From Phenylobacterium sp. (GTDB taxonomy: Bacteria > Pseudomonadota > Alphaproteobacteria > Caulobacterales > Caulobacteraceae), in the NCBI RefSeq assembly GCF_030697925.1, contig NZ_JAUYOJ010000185.1, positions 30,858 through 94,857 on the forward strand: a DNA stretch of 64,000 nt. The letters are read 5' to 3'. A program made the position numbers and the translations under genes. Under the pieces are notes generated by a model, which was not told where the DNA came from, did not search any database, and saw only the letters and a program-made list of their open reading frames with translations. Shown piece by piece: positions 28,753-38,112 of this stretch. Position 1 is the first letter of the stretch. Each line of letters starts with the position of its first letter.

Positions 28753-29499
28753 TCAGAACGGGGTGAAACGCTCGATCAGGGACTGCCCCGCCGGGGTCTT
28801 CTGCACGCGGCTGATGTCGCCGCGGCCGCCGTAGCTGATGCGGGCTTCGGCGATCTGGGTGTGGCGGATGGTGTTGGCGGAGGTGATGTCCTCCGGCCGC
28901 ACGATCCCGGCGACGGTGAGCTGGCGCAGCTCGGCGTTGGTGCGCACCTCCTGGGTGCCCTGAATCACCATGTTGCCGTTGGGCAGGACATTGGTCACCA
29001 CCGCGGCCACCGTCAGGGAGATCTTCTCCGAGCGGGTCACCGCCCCGGTCCCCTGGTTGTTGGTGGTGGAGTTGGTGTTGATGGCGTTGGCCGGGTCGAA
29101 GCCGCCCGGCAGGAACCGGCCGAGGCTCGATTCCAGGCCCAGGAGGTTGTCCACCCCGGCGCTCATGCCCGAGGTCCGCGAGCTGTTCGAGGCATTGGAG
29201 GTCTGGGCCGAGTCGTTGATGTCGATCTGGACGGTCAGGATGTCGCCCACGCGGTTGGCCCGCTGGTCGATGAAGAAGGCGCGGGCCCCTGTGCGCCACA
29301 GGGAGTTGGCCGAGGCCGCCTGGGGCATGGGTTGGGTGGCCGAGACGAAGGTCGGCTGCTCGCGTCCGACCAGCTGCGAGGGATAGCCGACCGGGGCGAG
29401 CTCGGGGCCTTTCACGGCCTCCACCACGGTGGAGCAGGCGGCCAGCGGGGCCAGGGCGATGAGGGCGAGGACGGGAAGGCGCATGGGATGAAGGCTCAC
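28753..29499 (-). CDS. flgH: Flagellar L-ring protein FlgH
   Basis: LAACSTVVEAV lipobox; LWRTGARAFFIDQRANRVGDILTVQIDINDSAQTSN. Confidence 0.96.
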   Translation of the reverse strand: MSLHPMRLPVLALIALAPLAACSTVVEAVKGPELAPVGYPSQLVGREQPTFVSATQPMPQAASANSLWRTGARAFFIDQRANRVGDILTVQIDINDSAQTSNASNSSRTSGMSAGVDNLLGLESSLGRFLPGGFDPANAINTNSTTNNQGTGAVTRSEKISLTVAAVVTNVLPNGNMVIQGTQEVRTNAELRQLTVAGIVRPEDITSANTIRHTQIAEARISYGGRGDISRVQKTPAGQSLIERFTPF

Positions 29500-30242
29500 T
29501 AGCGAAGCGCGATTTGGGTGCGGCGGGCGGAGCGAAGCTGGTCGGCGGCGGGGCCGACGAGCGCCTGGCCGGGCCCGCTGGCCACGGCCTGGATCATCTT
29601 CTTGGAGGTGGTGTTCTGGACGCTCAGGGCCTCGCCCTGACTGGCGGCGGTCATCGCCTTGCCCTGCAGGGCCAGCGAGACGCCGTCGTTCTCGTAGAGC
29701 ACGGTGATCAGCTCGCCGGCCTTGATCACCAGTGGCGCGGAGACGTCGCGGGCGGAGACCGCCGCCCCGGCCCGCAGGGGGCGCTTGGCGGCCAGGCCGA
29801 TGATCGCCTCGGCGTCGCTGGGCGCGTCGTTGGGAGCCGCCGCGGCCTTGCCCCAGACCAGGTCCTGCGGCTGGACGATCTCGCCGGCCGAGAGGCTGCG
29901 GGCATAGGTCAGGACCTCGATATTGCCGCGGGCGGCCGAAGCCGTCGCGCCGGGCGAGCCGCCGCGGACCACGATGCGGCGGATGCCCTCGGCGTTGGCC
30001 CAGGCCAGGCCGTTGCGCCGGGCCAGGCCCTGCACAGCCCCGGCGTCCAGCACCGTGGAGGCGCCGGGCTTGGCCGCGACCTGGACCTTGCCAGCCGCGC
30101 CGGCGTCTTCGAACAGGTCGCCCAGCGTGACCATGCCGTCGTCGTCCAGGACCTCGGCCCTCAAGGTGACGCTGGTGGCGGCGAGGGCCGGGCCGGCGAT
30201 CAGCCAGGCGACGGAGGCGGCGATGAGCAGGGCGCGGGTCAT
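29499..30242 (-). CDS. flgA: Flagellar P-ring assembly chaperone FlgA
   Basis: SAF-type C-terminal region ARSLSAGEIVQPQDLVW..., RAGAAVSARDVSAPLVIKAGELITVLYENDGVSL; between flgG and flgH. Confidence 0.93.
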   Translation of the reverse strand: MTRALLIAASVAWLIAGPALAATSVTLRAEVLDDDGMVTLGDLFEDAGAAGKVQVAAKPGASTVLDAGAVQGLARRNGLAWANAEGIRRIVVRGGSPGATASAARGNIEVLTYARSLSAGEIVQPQDLVWGKAAAAPNDAPSDAEAIIGLAAKRPLRAGAAVSARDVSAPLVIKAGELITVLYENDGVSLALQGKAMTAASQGEALSVQNTTSKKMIQAVASGPGQALVGPAADQLRSARRTQIALR

Positions 30243-30244
30243 GA

Positions 30245-31033
30245 TCAGGACCGGATGTTGCTGGCGGTGCGCAGCATTTCGTCGGCCGAGGTGATGACCT
30301 TGGAGTTCATCTCATAGGCGCGCTGGGCGACGATCAGGGCGGTGATCTCGCTCACCGCGTCGACATTGGAGGCTTCCGTGTAGCCCTGGCTGAGCGTGCC
30401 GATGCCGTCATTGCCCGGCGTGCCGGTGGTGGCCGCGCCCGAGGCGGCGGTCTCCAACAGCAGGTTGTCGCCGATGGCGTCCAGGCCGCCCTCGTTGACG
30501 AAGGTGGCGAGCTCGATATTGCCGATCACCTCCGGCTCGGTCTGGCCGGCGCGGATCGCCTGGACCTGGCCGCTCTTGGAGATCGCGATGTCGGTGGCGT
30601 CGCCGGGGATCGTGATGGCCGGCTGGATCAGGTAGCCGTCCTCGGTCACCAGCTGGCCCTGGTCGTTGGTCGAGAGGTTGCCGGCCCGCGTGTAGGCGGT
30701 CTCGCCCGCCGGCATCAGCACCTGGAAATAGCCGCGGCCGGAGATGGCGATGTCGAGCTTGTTGCCCGTCGCGGTCATCGTGCCCTGCTCGGTGATCCGG
30801 TAGACGGAGCCGGCCTTCACGCCGCCGCCGACCTGCACCCCGGTGGGCACGACATTGCCCTGGTCGGAGGACTGGGCGCCGGCCCGTTCCAGGGTCTGGT
30901 AGAGCAGGTCCTGGAACTCCGCGCGCTGCTTCTTGAAGCCCACGGTGTTCATGTTGGCGATGTTGTTGGAGATGACCTCAACATTCAGCTGTTGGGCGGC
31001 CATGCCGGTGGCGGCGGTGCGAAGCGCTTGCAT
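30245..31033 (-). CDS. flgG: Flagellar distal rod protein FlgG
   Basis: MQALRTAATGMAAQQLNVEVISNNIANMNTVGFKKQRAEFQDLLYQ. Confidence 0.98.
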   Translation of the reverse strand: MQALRTAATGMAAQQLNVEVISNNIANMNTVGFKKQRAEFQDLLYQTLERAGAQSSDQGNVVPTGVQVGGGVKAGSVYRITEQGTMTATGNKLDIAISGRGYFQVLMPAGETAYTRAGNLSTNDQGQLVTEDGYLIQPAITIPGDATDIAISKSGQVQAIRAGQTEPEVIGNIELATFVNEGGLDAIGDNLLLETAASGAATTGTPGNDGIGTLSQGYTEASNVDAVSEITALIVAQRAYEMNSKVITSADEMLRTASNIRS

Positions 31034-31047
31034 CGACTAGACCTTCT

Positions 31048-31782
31048 TTAGTTCAGCTTGCCCATCCGCTCGATCGAGCGGCGGGAGAGTTCAGCATTGG
31101 CGTCCATCATCTTGGCCATCGACTCATAGGCCCGGGTGACCTCGATCATCCGGGTGATCTCGGTGATCGGCTTGACGTTCGAGCCCTCCAGCATGCCCTG
31201 ACGGACGCGGGCGTCCGGGGCGGCCTGGGGCTGGTCGTTGGAGGTGTTGCGGTAGAGGTTGTCGCCGACCTTCTCGAGCACCGAGAGCTGGTCGAAGCGG
31301 GCCACGCCCACCTTGCCGACGATCTCCTCGCCCTGGCTGACGGTGCCGTCGGGGGCGATGGTGACAGCCCCCTTTTTCGGATCGATCACCAGCTCGCCGC
31401 CGTCGCCGAGCACGGCCAGGCCGTCCTGGGTGACCAGCTTGCCGGCCTCGTCCAGGCGGAAGCGGCCATCGCGGGTGTACTGCTCGCCCTCGGCGGTGGA
31501 GACCTTGAAGAACCCGTCGCCCTCGACGCCCAGGTCGAAGGTCCCGCCGGTCATCCGCAGGGTCCCTTGGCGGAAGTCGCGGCCCACGCCGCGGTCAAGA
31601 ACGAACTTCACCGGACGGGGACCTTGCGCGGTCACCGCCGGCGACATGGGTTCGGTTTCCACCAGCAGGCTCTCGACCTTGAAACCGGTGGTGTCGGCGT
31701 TGGCGATATTGTTGGCCACGATGTCCATTTCGCGGCGCAGCGTCATCTGCCGCGACAGTCCGACGTAGAGGGCGTTATCCAT
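31048..31782 (-). CDS. flgF: Flagellar rod protein FlgF
   Basis: MDNALYVGLSRQMTLRREMDIVANNIANADTTGFKVESLL. Confidence 0.97.
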   Translation of the reverse strand: MDNALYVGLSRQMTLRREMDIVANNIANADTTGFKVESLLVETEPMSPAVTAQGPRPVKFVLDRGVGRDFRQGTLRMTGGTFDLGVEGDGFFKVSTAEGEQYTRDGRFRLDEAGKLVTQDGLAVLGDGGELVIDPKKGAVTIAPDGTVSQGEEIVGKVGVARFDQLSVLEKVGDNLYRNTSNDQPQAAPDARVRQGMLEGSNVKPITEITRMIEVTRAYESMAKMMDANAELSRRSIERMGKLN

Positions 31783-31925
31783 CGAAAGCGGGCCTTAACC
31801 TGCGTCACTTTTCCCAGCCATCCCGCTGCAAACTTCGGGCCAACCCGAAACATCAGCAATTTCAATAAGAAACAAAGTTAACGCGGGCCGATCGGCGGAT
31901 TCTGCCGGGCAGGATTCGTGGCGCG

Positions 31926-31957
31926 TTAACACCAGTTAAAAACCGATCCTTAACCAT
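31926..31957. promoter_or_regulatory. Cluster of CtrA-like TTAA half-sites in flgF/fliL divergent promoter region (TTAA-N6-TTAA and TTAACCAT)
   Basis: TTAACACCAGTTAA at 31926-31939, TTAACCAT at 31950-31957; further TTAA at 31795 and 31878. Confidence 0.55.
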
Positions 31958-32002
31958 GGTCGGGCGATGAGACGGGGATAAGATTCTAAGGAGCGCGCAC
32001 GC

Positions 32003-32590
32003 GTGGCCAAGGACAAGGTCAAGGAAGCCCCCGAAGGGGACGTCGCCGAGGGCGAAGAAGGCGAAGGCGCGCCTGCCAAGAAGAAGATCCCGCTCAAGTT
32101 CCTGATCATCGGCGGCGTGGCCGCCGTGCTGGTCCTGGGCGGCGGCGGGACCGCCGGTTTCATGCTGCTCAAGCCCAAGCCGGACGAGGCGCACGCGGGC
32201 AAGGAAAAGAAGAAAGAGAAAGAAAAGAAGGGCGACAAGAAGGAAGGCGAGAAGCTCGCGGGCGAGGTCCGCGAAGGACCCGACGGCATCCTGTTCTACA
32301 CCATGCCCAATGTGGTGGTGAACATGCAGACCGCCGACGGCCGCGCCACCTTCCTGAAGCTGAAGCTCACCCTGGAAGTGCCCGACCAGGAGACGGTCGA
32401 CCTGCTGGAGCCGAACATGCCCAGGCTGCAGGACATGTTCCAGACCTTCCTGCGCGAGCTGCGCCCCGAGGATCTGCAGGGGTCCCAAGGGTCCTACCAG
32501 CTACGCATGGAGATCCAACGTCGGGTGAACCTGGTGATCGCGCCGTCGAAGGTGAACGCCGTCCTGATCGAGGAGATGCTGATCAACTAG
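32003..32590 (+). CDS. fliL: Flagellar basal body-associated protein FliL
   Basis: K-rich N-terminus, TM LIIGGVAAVLVLGGGG, ARATFLKLKLTLEV, FLRELRPEDLQGSQG; GTG start with upstream aaggag. Confidence 0.94.
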   Translation: MAKDKVKEAPEGDVAEGEEGEGAPAKKKIPLKFLIIGGVAAVLVLGGGGTAGFMLLKPKPDEAHAGKEKKKEKEKKGDKKEGEKLAGEVREGPDGILFYTMPNVVVNMQTADGRATFLKLKLTLEVPDQETVDLLEPNMPRLQDMFQTFLRELRPEDLQGSQGSYQLRMEIQRRVNLVIAPSKVNAVLIEEMLIN

Positions 32591-32618
32591 GCCCCGCAGG
32601 CCTGGTCGACGCGCAACC

Positions 32619-33707
32619 ATGGACGAAGAACCGCAAATCATCGGGGGCATGCAGGGCGGGATAAACCCCGACGATCCCTCGACATGGGAGAACCCCGACG
32701 CCCAGGTCGAAGGCCTGATCGGCGCCGAGCGGATCCTGAACCAGGACGAGATAGACAGCCTGCTGGGCTTCGACCTCTCCGACGAGGAGGCCGCCGAGCG
32801 ATCGGGCATCCGGGCGATCATCAACTCGGCCCTGGTCTCCTACGAGCGCCTGCCGATGCTGGAGATCGTCTTCGACCGCCTGGTGCGGTTGATGACGACC
32901 AGCCTGCGGAACTTCACCTCCGACAACGTCGAGGTCAGCCTCGACAACATCTCGTCGATCCGCTTCGGCGACTACCTGAACTCGATCCCGCTGCCGGCCA
33001 TCCTCTCGGTGTTCAAGGCCGAGGAGCTGGAGAACTACGGCCTGCTGACGGTCGACTCCAACCTGATCTATTCGATCGTCGACGTGCTGCTCGGCGGCCG
33101 TCGCGGCACCGCGGCCATGCGCATCGAGGGCCGCCCCTACACCACCATCGAGCGCGTGCTGGTCCAGCGGATGGTCGAGGTCGTCCTGGCCGACGCCAAG
33201 CAGGCCTTCGAGCCCCTGACCCCGGTGACCTTCACCCTCGATCGCCTCGAGACCAACCCGCGTTTCGCCGCCATCGCCCGGCCCGCAAACGCCGCCATCC
33301 TGGTGAAGCTGCGGATCGACATGGAAGACCGGGGCGGGCGCATCGAGCTGCTGCTGCCCTACGCCACACTCGAGCCCATCCGGAAGATGCTGCTTCAGCA
33401 GTTCATGGGCGAGAAGTTCGGCCGCGACAACATCTGGGAAGGCCACCTGGCCACCGAACTCTGGACCACCCAGATGGAGGTCCGCGCCGTGCTCGACGAA
33501 CAGCAGCTCAGCCTGCGCGAGGTCCTCGATTTCAAGGTCGGCGACACCCTCATGCTGAACGCCACGCCCGACAGCCAGATCGAGCTGCGCGCCGGTTCGA
33601 TCCCCCTGACCCGCGGCCGCATGGGCCGCCGCAACCATCACATCGCCGTCCGCGTCGACAGTCCGCTGTCGCCCCACGCCAAAAAAGCCATCTCGAGGGT
33701 CAAATGA
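32619..33707 (+). CDS. fliM: Flagellar motor switch protein FliM
   Basis: LNQDEIDSLLGF N-terminal CheY-P binding motif; LRNFTSDNVEVSLDNISSIRFGDYLNSIP. Confidence 0.97.
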   Translation: MDEEPQIIGGMQGGINPDDPSTWENPDAQVEGLIGAERILNQDEIDSLLGFDLSDEEAAERSGIRAIINSALVSYERLPMLEIVFDRLVRLMTTSLRNFTSDNVEVSLDNISSIRFGDYLNSIPLPAILSVFKAEELENYGLLTVDSNLIYSIVDVLLGGRRGTAAMRIEGRPYTTIERVLVQRMVEVVLADAKQAFEPLTPVTFTLDRLETNPRFAAIARPANAAILVKLRIDMEDRGGRIELLLPYATLEPIRKMLLQQFMGEKFGRDNIWEGHLATELWTTQMEVRAVLDEQQLSLREVLDFKVGDTLMLNATPDSQIELRAGSIPLTRGRMGRRNHHIAVRVDSPLSPHAKKAISRVK

Positions 33708-34222
33708 GCATCATCGCCATCGGCATGAACCTGATGCTGGCCGGTCTGCTGACCGCGGCCCTGTTGATGGGCTATCGGCTCAACGGCCGCCTGAAGGCCC
33801 TGCGCGACAGCCATGACGGCTTCGCCAAGGCCGTAGGCGAGCTGGACGCCGCCGCCGCCCGCGCCGAGCAGGGCCTGGCCGACCTGCGCGCCGCCACCGA
33901 CGAGGCGCACGACGCGCTGGCCGACCGCATCGCCAAGGCCCGCGAGCTGACCGCCAAGCTGGACCGCCAGCTCCAGGCCGCCCCGCAGGCATCGGCTCGC
34001 GTCGAGCCGATGCGCGGCCGCGAGCGCGACCGCGAGGACCTGGAACTGGGCGATGTGGAGCGCGTCACCCACCGGCTGGGGTCGCTGCTCTCCGCCGCGC
34101 GCGAGCCGCGGCCCGAACGCGCCGCCCGCCGTGAGCTGGCGCCGGCGCGCGAACGCCCCCGCTTCGACGACGATCTGTTCGACACGGACAACGAGCCGAT
34201 GCGCGCCGGAGGCCGTCGATGA
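33704..34222 (+). CDS. DUF6468-like bitopic membrane protein of the flagellar operon (possible PflI ortholog)
   Basis: ATGA overlap with fliM; N-terminal TM MNLMLAGLLTAALLMGYRL followed by coiled-coil; operon position between fliM and motE. Confidence 0.75.
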   Translation: MSIIAIGMNLMLAGLLTAALLMGYRLNGRLKALRDSHDGFAKAVGELDAAAARAEQGLADLRAATDEAHDALADRIAKARELTAKLDRQLQAAPQASARVEPMRGRERDREDLELGDVERVTHRLGSLLSAAREPRPERAARRELAPARERPRFDDDLFDTDNEPMRAGGRR

Positions 34223-35025
34223 GGAACATGCCCCGCATCCTGCCCCTGATCGGCGTCGCCATCGCCGGCGTGATGGGAATCAACGCGCTGGCGGGCGCCG
34301 AGTCGCTGCCGGACCTGGTGTCCGGCGCGCGCGCCTTCGCGGAAGAAGCCGCCAAGGGTCCCAAGGAAAAGCCGTCGAAAGACGAGATGAAGGCCGAGAC
34401 CGGCCTGGCCAAGGACGCCGCGGGCAAGGTGGCCCTGCCGCCCGCCGCCAAGCCCCCGGCCGTCTGCGCGCCCACCGCCGCGGAGCTGGCCAAGGAGGCC
34501 GGCCTCTCGCCCGCCGAGCTGCAGGTGCTGCAAAGCCTGGGCGCGCGCCGCGGCCAGCTGGACAAGCGCGAGCAGGAATTCGACGTGCAGCTGGCCCTGA
34601 TGGCCGCCGCCGAGGCCAAGCTCGACGCCAAGATGAAGGCCCTGACCGGACTGAAGGGCGACATCCAGGGCCTGATGGTCCAGGCCAACGGCAAGGAGCA
34701 GGCCGAGATCGACCGCCTGGTGAAGGTGTTCGAGACCATGAAGGCCAAGGACGCCGCGCCCCGCCTTGTGGGGCTAGACGACGCCGTGCGCGTGCCCATC
34801 GCCGCCAAGATGAAGGAGCGCTCGCTGGCGCCCATCCTGGCCGCCATGCCGCCGGCCGAGGCGCGCAAGCTGACCGAACTGCTGGCCCGCCGCTTCAGCG
34901 ACGTGAAGAAGGTGGCCGAGGCCGCCAACGCCACCGCCGACGCGGCCGCCGCCAAGGCGCCCGCCAAGCCCGTCGCCCAGGCCGCGGCTCCCAAGGCCAC
35001 CGCGCCGGCGCCCAAGGCCGGATAG
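34219..35025 (+). CDS. motE: MotE-family flagellar protein
   Basis: Secreted coiled-coil protein with KMKERSLAPILAAMPPAEARKLTELLARR C-terminal FliG-like module. Confidence 0.82.
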   Translation: MRNMPRILPLIGVAIAGVMGINALAGAESLPDLVSGARAFAEEAAKGPKEKPSKDEMKAETGLAKDAAGKVALPPAAKPPAVCAPTAAELAKEAGLSPAELQVLQSLGARRGQLDKREQEFDVQLALMAAAEAKLDAKMKALTGLKGDIQGLMVQANGKEQAEIDRLVKVFETMKAKDAAPRLVGLDDAVRVPIAAKMKERSLAPILAAMPPAEARKLTELLARRFSDVKKVAEAANATADAAAAKAPAKPVAQAAAPKATAPAPKAG

Positions 35026-35029
35026 GGCC

Positions 35030-37963
35030 GTGGGTCTGCGCCACGCCCTTCGCTCGACGGTGGCGGCGATCGCCATCGCGGGCGTCGTCGCGCCTCCGGG
35101 CCTGGCGGCGCCGGCCAAGGCCGTGGCTCCGCGCGGGCCGCTGGACGTGCACGTGGCCCAGGCGCGGGACTTTTCGCGCATCGAGTTCCACTGGTCGGGC
35201 GGCGCCCGCGCGGTCAGCCGCCGCGACGGCCAGAAGCTGATCCTCAAGTTCAACCGTGACGCCAATCCGGACATCGCCCGCCTGCGGGTCGATCCGCCGC
35301 GCTGGCTGAAGACCGCCGAGGCCAGGCGCTCGGCCGGCGGCGGCTTGGAGCTTGTGCTGACCCTGGCCGACAACGCCGACGCCAAGGTCGGCGTCGACGG
35401 CGGCGCCACCTACGTCAACCTGTTCGAGAAGCCGCCCGCCCCGGTGGCCGAGGCCGCCCCGGCCGAGGTCGCGCAGGCCGAGGCCCCACCCGAGCCGCCC
35501 CGCGCCAACCCGGTCCCGGCCGGCGGCGTGGTCCGCATGGAGGCCAAGGTCGCCAACGGCCAGGTGAGCTTCAGCTTCCCCTGGGCCAATCCCAACGGCG
35601 CGGCCGTGTTCCGCCGCGGCGACGCCATCTGGGTGGTGTTCGACGCCCCGGCCAAGCTGGACGTCTCCAGCGCCCCGCGCGGCCTGCGCCACTTCACCGG
35701 CATGCAGGCCATGACCGGGACCAGCTATTCGGCGGTGCGCATCGCCACCCCGGCTTCCACCCCGTTCTTCGCCGCCAGCCAGGGCGCGGTCTGGACCGTC
35801 ACGCTCGGTCCCGGCGCTCAGGGTCAGCAGGCCAGCCTGGTGCGTATCGCCCGCGACCAGGCCGGCGGCCCCGCGGGCCTGAAGGCCGCGGTGGCCGGGA
35901 TCACCGGGACCTTGGTGGTGTCCGATCCCGTCGTCGGCGACAGCCTGCAGGTCGTGACCGCGCTCGGCCCCGCCAAGGGGCTGCCCTCGCGCCGCGAGTT
36001 CGTGCAGATGGCCCTGCTGCCTTCGGCCCAGGGCCTGGCGGTGGAATCTTACGTCGAGGACCTGTCGGTCAGCCGCAGCGGCGACCTGGTCCATATCGGC
36101 CGTCCCCAGGGCCTGGCCCTGTCGCCGGCCGCGGCCGGGGCCGAGCGGGTCGAGTCCGTGATGGGCGCTCCACAGCAGGCCAGCATGCCCGGCCTGATCG
36201 ACGCCACCTGGAGCAAGACCGGTTCCGGCGGCTTCCTGGCCCGCTACAACGCCCTGCTCTCAGCCTCCAACGAGGAGGCTGCCAAGGGCACGGACGCCCC
36301 ATTGGCCGCGCGCATGGCGCTCGCTCGGTTCCTGGTCGGCTCGGAGCTGTCGTTCGAGGCCATCGGGGTGCTCAACGACGCGGTGCGCCGCCATCCGGCC
36401 CTGGCCGACGATCCCGAGTTCCGCGGCCTGCGCGGCATCGCCCGGGTCATGGCGCGGCGCTACAAGGAAGCCCAGGCCGACTTCTCCGCCCCGATCCTGT
36501 CCGACGATCCCTCCAGCGCGCTCTGGCGCTCCTATATCGCCACCCAGCTCGCCCAGTGGCCGGAGGCGCGCGCCCAGTTCGCCGCCGGCGCCGAGGCCTT
36601 CAACCAGTTCTCGCCCACCTGGAAGGCGCGCTTCGCCCGCTCCGACGCCCAGGCCGCGCTGCAGCTCGGCGACCTCAACGGCGCGGAGGGCCGCGTCCGG
36701 CTGGCCCTGATGGACAAGACCGAACCGCTGGAGGAACTTGCCACCCGCCTGGTCCAGGCCCAGGTGGTCGAGGCGCTCGGCCACACCGACCGCGCCCTGC
36801 GGATTTACGCGGCCGTCGCCGGCGCGCCGATCGAGAGCCTGTCGGCGCCGGCCCTGCTGCACGCCACCCAGATCCGCCTCGACACCGGCAAGATCACCCC
36901 GCTGCAGGCGGCCAACGTGTTCGACGGCCTGCGCTACCGCTGGCGCGGCGACGCCACGGAGCTGGAGACCATTCGCGCACTCGGTCAGCTCTATCTGAAC
37001 CAGGGTCGCTATCGCGAGGCGCTGGAGGCGCTGCGCTCGGCCGGCCAGCGGCTGCCCGATCTGCCGGCCGCCCTGCAGCTGCAGTCCGACCTGGCCGCGG
37101 CCTTCCGCGCCCTGTTCCTGGACGGCGCCGCCGACGGGCTGGAGCCGATTCAGGCCCTGGCCCTGTTCTTCGACTTCAAGGAGCTGACGCCGCTGGGCGC
37201 CGACGGCGACCTGATGGTCCGCAAGCTGGTCCGCCGGTTGGTCGACGTCGACCTGCTGGACCAGGCCGCCCAACTGCTTTCCTATCAGGCCGAGAACCGC
37301 CTGGACGGCGTGCCGCGCGCCCAGGTGGCCACCGACCTCGCCCTCATTTACCTGATGGATCGCAAGCCCGAGAAGGCCATGCAGGCCATCAACGGCTCGC
37401 GCACCACCATCCTGCCGACCTCGCTCAACAACGAGCGCCGCCTGATGGAAGCTCGCGCCCTGTTGGGCCTGGGCCGTCTCGACCACGCCCTGGAGGTGAT
37501 CGAGCGCGACGCCTCGCGCGAGGCCAGCGATCTCCGCGCCGAGGTGATCTGGAAACAGAAGGACTGGCCAGCCGCCGGCGCCCAGTTCGAGAAGAGCCTG
37601 GGCGACCGCTGGAAACAGCCCGGCGCCCTCACCAGTGAGGAAGAGGGCAAGCTGCTGCGCGCCGGCGTCGCCTTCAGCCTGGCCGGGGATGAAGCCGCGC
37701 TCGACCGCCTGAACCAGCGCTACGGCGGCTTCTACGACCAGGCCCGCAATCCCGAAGCCCTGCGCGTGGCCCTGACCGGCGTGCAGTCGGGCCGCCTGAA
37801 CGTCGCCGACTTCGGCCGGGTGACCGCCGACAACGAGGCCTTCTCGGGCTGGGTCGACAAGATGAAGGTCCGCTTCCGGCAGAAGCCTGGCCCCACGGGC
37901 GGCGCCAAGCAGCCCGCCCCCACGCCCAAGCAGGCGGCTGCGACCACGGCGGCTAAGGGCTAA
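35030..37963 (+). CDS. Large TPR-containing secreted protein, flagellar operon
   Basis: 977 aa; N-terminal AMIN-like segment, repeated TPR-like helices (GALVFC-type absent); GTG start 5 nt after motE stop. Confidence 0.75.
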   Translation: MGLRHALRSTVAAIAIAGVVAPPGLAAPAKAVAPRGPLDVHVAQARDFSRIEFHWSGGARAVSRRDGQKLILKFNRDANPDIARLRVDPPRWLKTAEARRSAGGGLELVLTLADNADAKVGVDGGATYVNLFEKPPAPVAEAAPAEVAQAEAPPEPPRANPVPAGGVVRMEAKVANGQVSFSFPWANPNGAAVFRRGDAIWVVFDAPAKLDVSSAPRGLRHFTGMQAMTGTSYSAVRIATPASTPFFAASQGAVWTVTLGPGAQGQQASLVRIARDQAGGPAGLKAAVAGITGTLVVSDPVVGDSLQVVTALGPAKGLPSRREFVQMALLPSAQGLAVESYVEDLSVSRSGDLVHIGRPQGLALSPAAAGAERVESVMGAPQQASMPGLIDATWSKTGSGGFLARYNALLSASNEEAAKGTDAPLAARMALARFLVGSELSFEAIGVLNDAVRRHPALADDPEFRGLRGIARVMARRYKEAQADFSAPILSDDPSSALWRSYIATQLAQWPEARAQFAAGAEAFNQFSPTWKARFARSDAQAALQLGDLNGAEGRVRLALMDKTEPLEELATRLVQAQVVEALGHTDRALRIYAAVAGAPIESLSAPALLHATQIRLDTGKITPLQAANVFDGLRYRWRGDATELETIRALGQLYLNQGRYREALEALRSAGQRLPDLPAALQLQSDLAAAFRALFLDGAADGLEPIQALALFFDFKELTPLGADGDLMVRKLVRRLVDVDLLDQAAQLLSYQAENRLDGVPRAQVATDLALIYLMDRKPEKAMQAINGSRTTILPTSLNNERRLMEARALLGLGRLDHALEVIERDASREASDLRAEVIWKQKDWPAAGAQFEKSLGDRWKQPGALTSEEEGKLLRAGVAFSLAGDEAALDRLNQRYGGFYDQARNPEALRVALTGVQSGRLNVADFGRVTADNEAFSGWVDKMKVRFRQKPGPTGGAKQPAPTPKQAAATTAAKG

Positions 37964-37966
37964 AGT

Positions 37967-38112
37967 CCCCCTCAGTCAGCTTCGCTGACAGCTCCCCCAG
38001 AGGGGGGCATCTAAGAGGTCTTGGATCCTCCCCCAGCGCGGAGCGCGATTTGGGGGAGGTGGCGCGTCGCCTTCTTCGGCGACGCGACGGAGGGGGTCTT
38101 CACCCCCCCCCC
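37967..38112. repeat. Composite intergenic palindromic repeat (several hairpins plus C10 tract) between convergent genes
   Basis: tcccccTCAGtcagcttcgctgacagctcccccagaggggg; ctcccccagcgcggagcgcgatttgggggag; gcgcgtcgccttcttcggcgacgcg; ggagggggtcttcacccccccccc. Confidence 0.75.
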
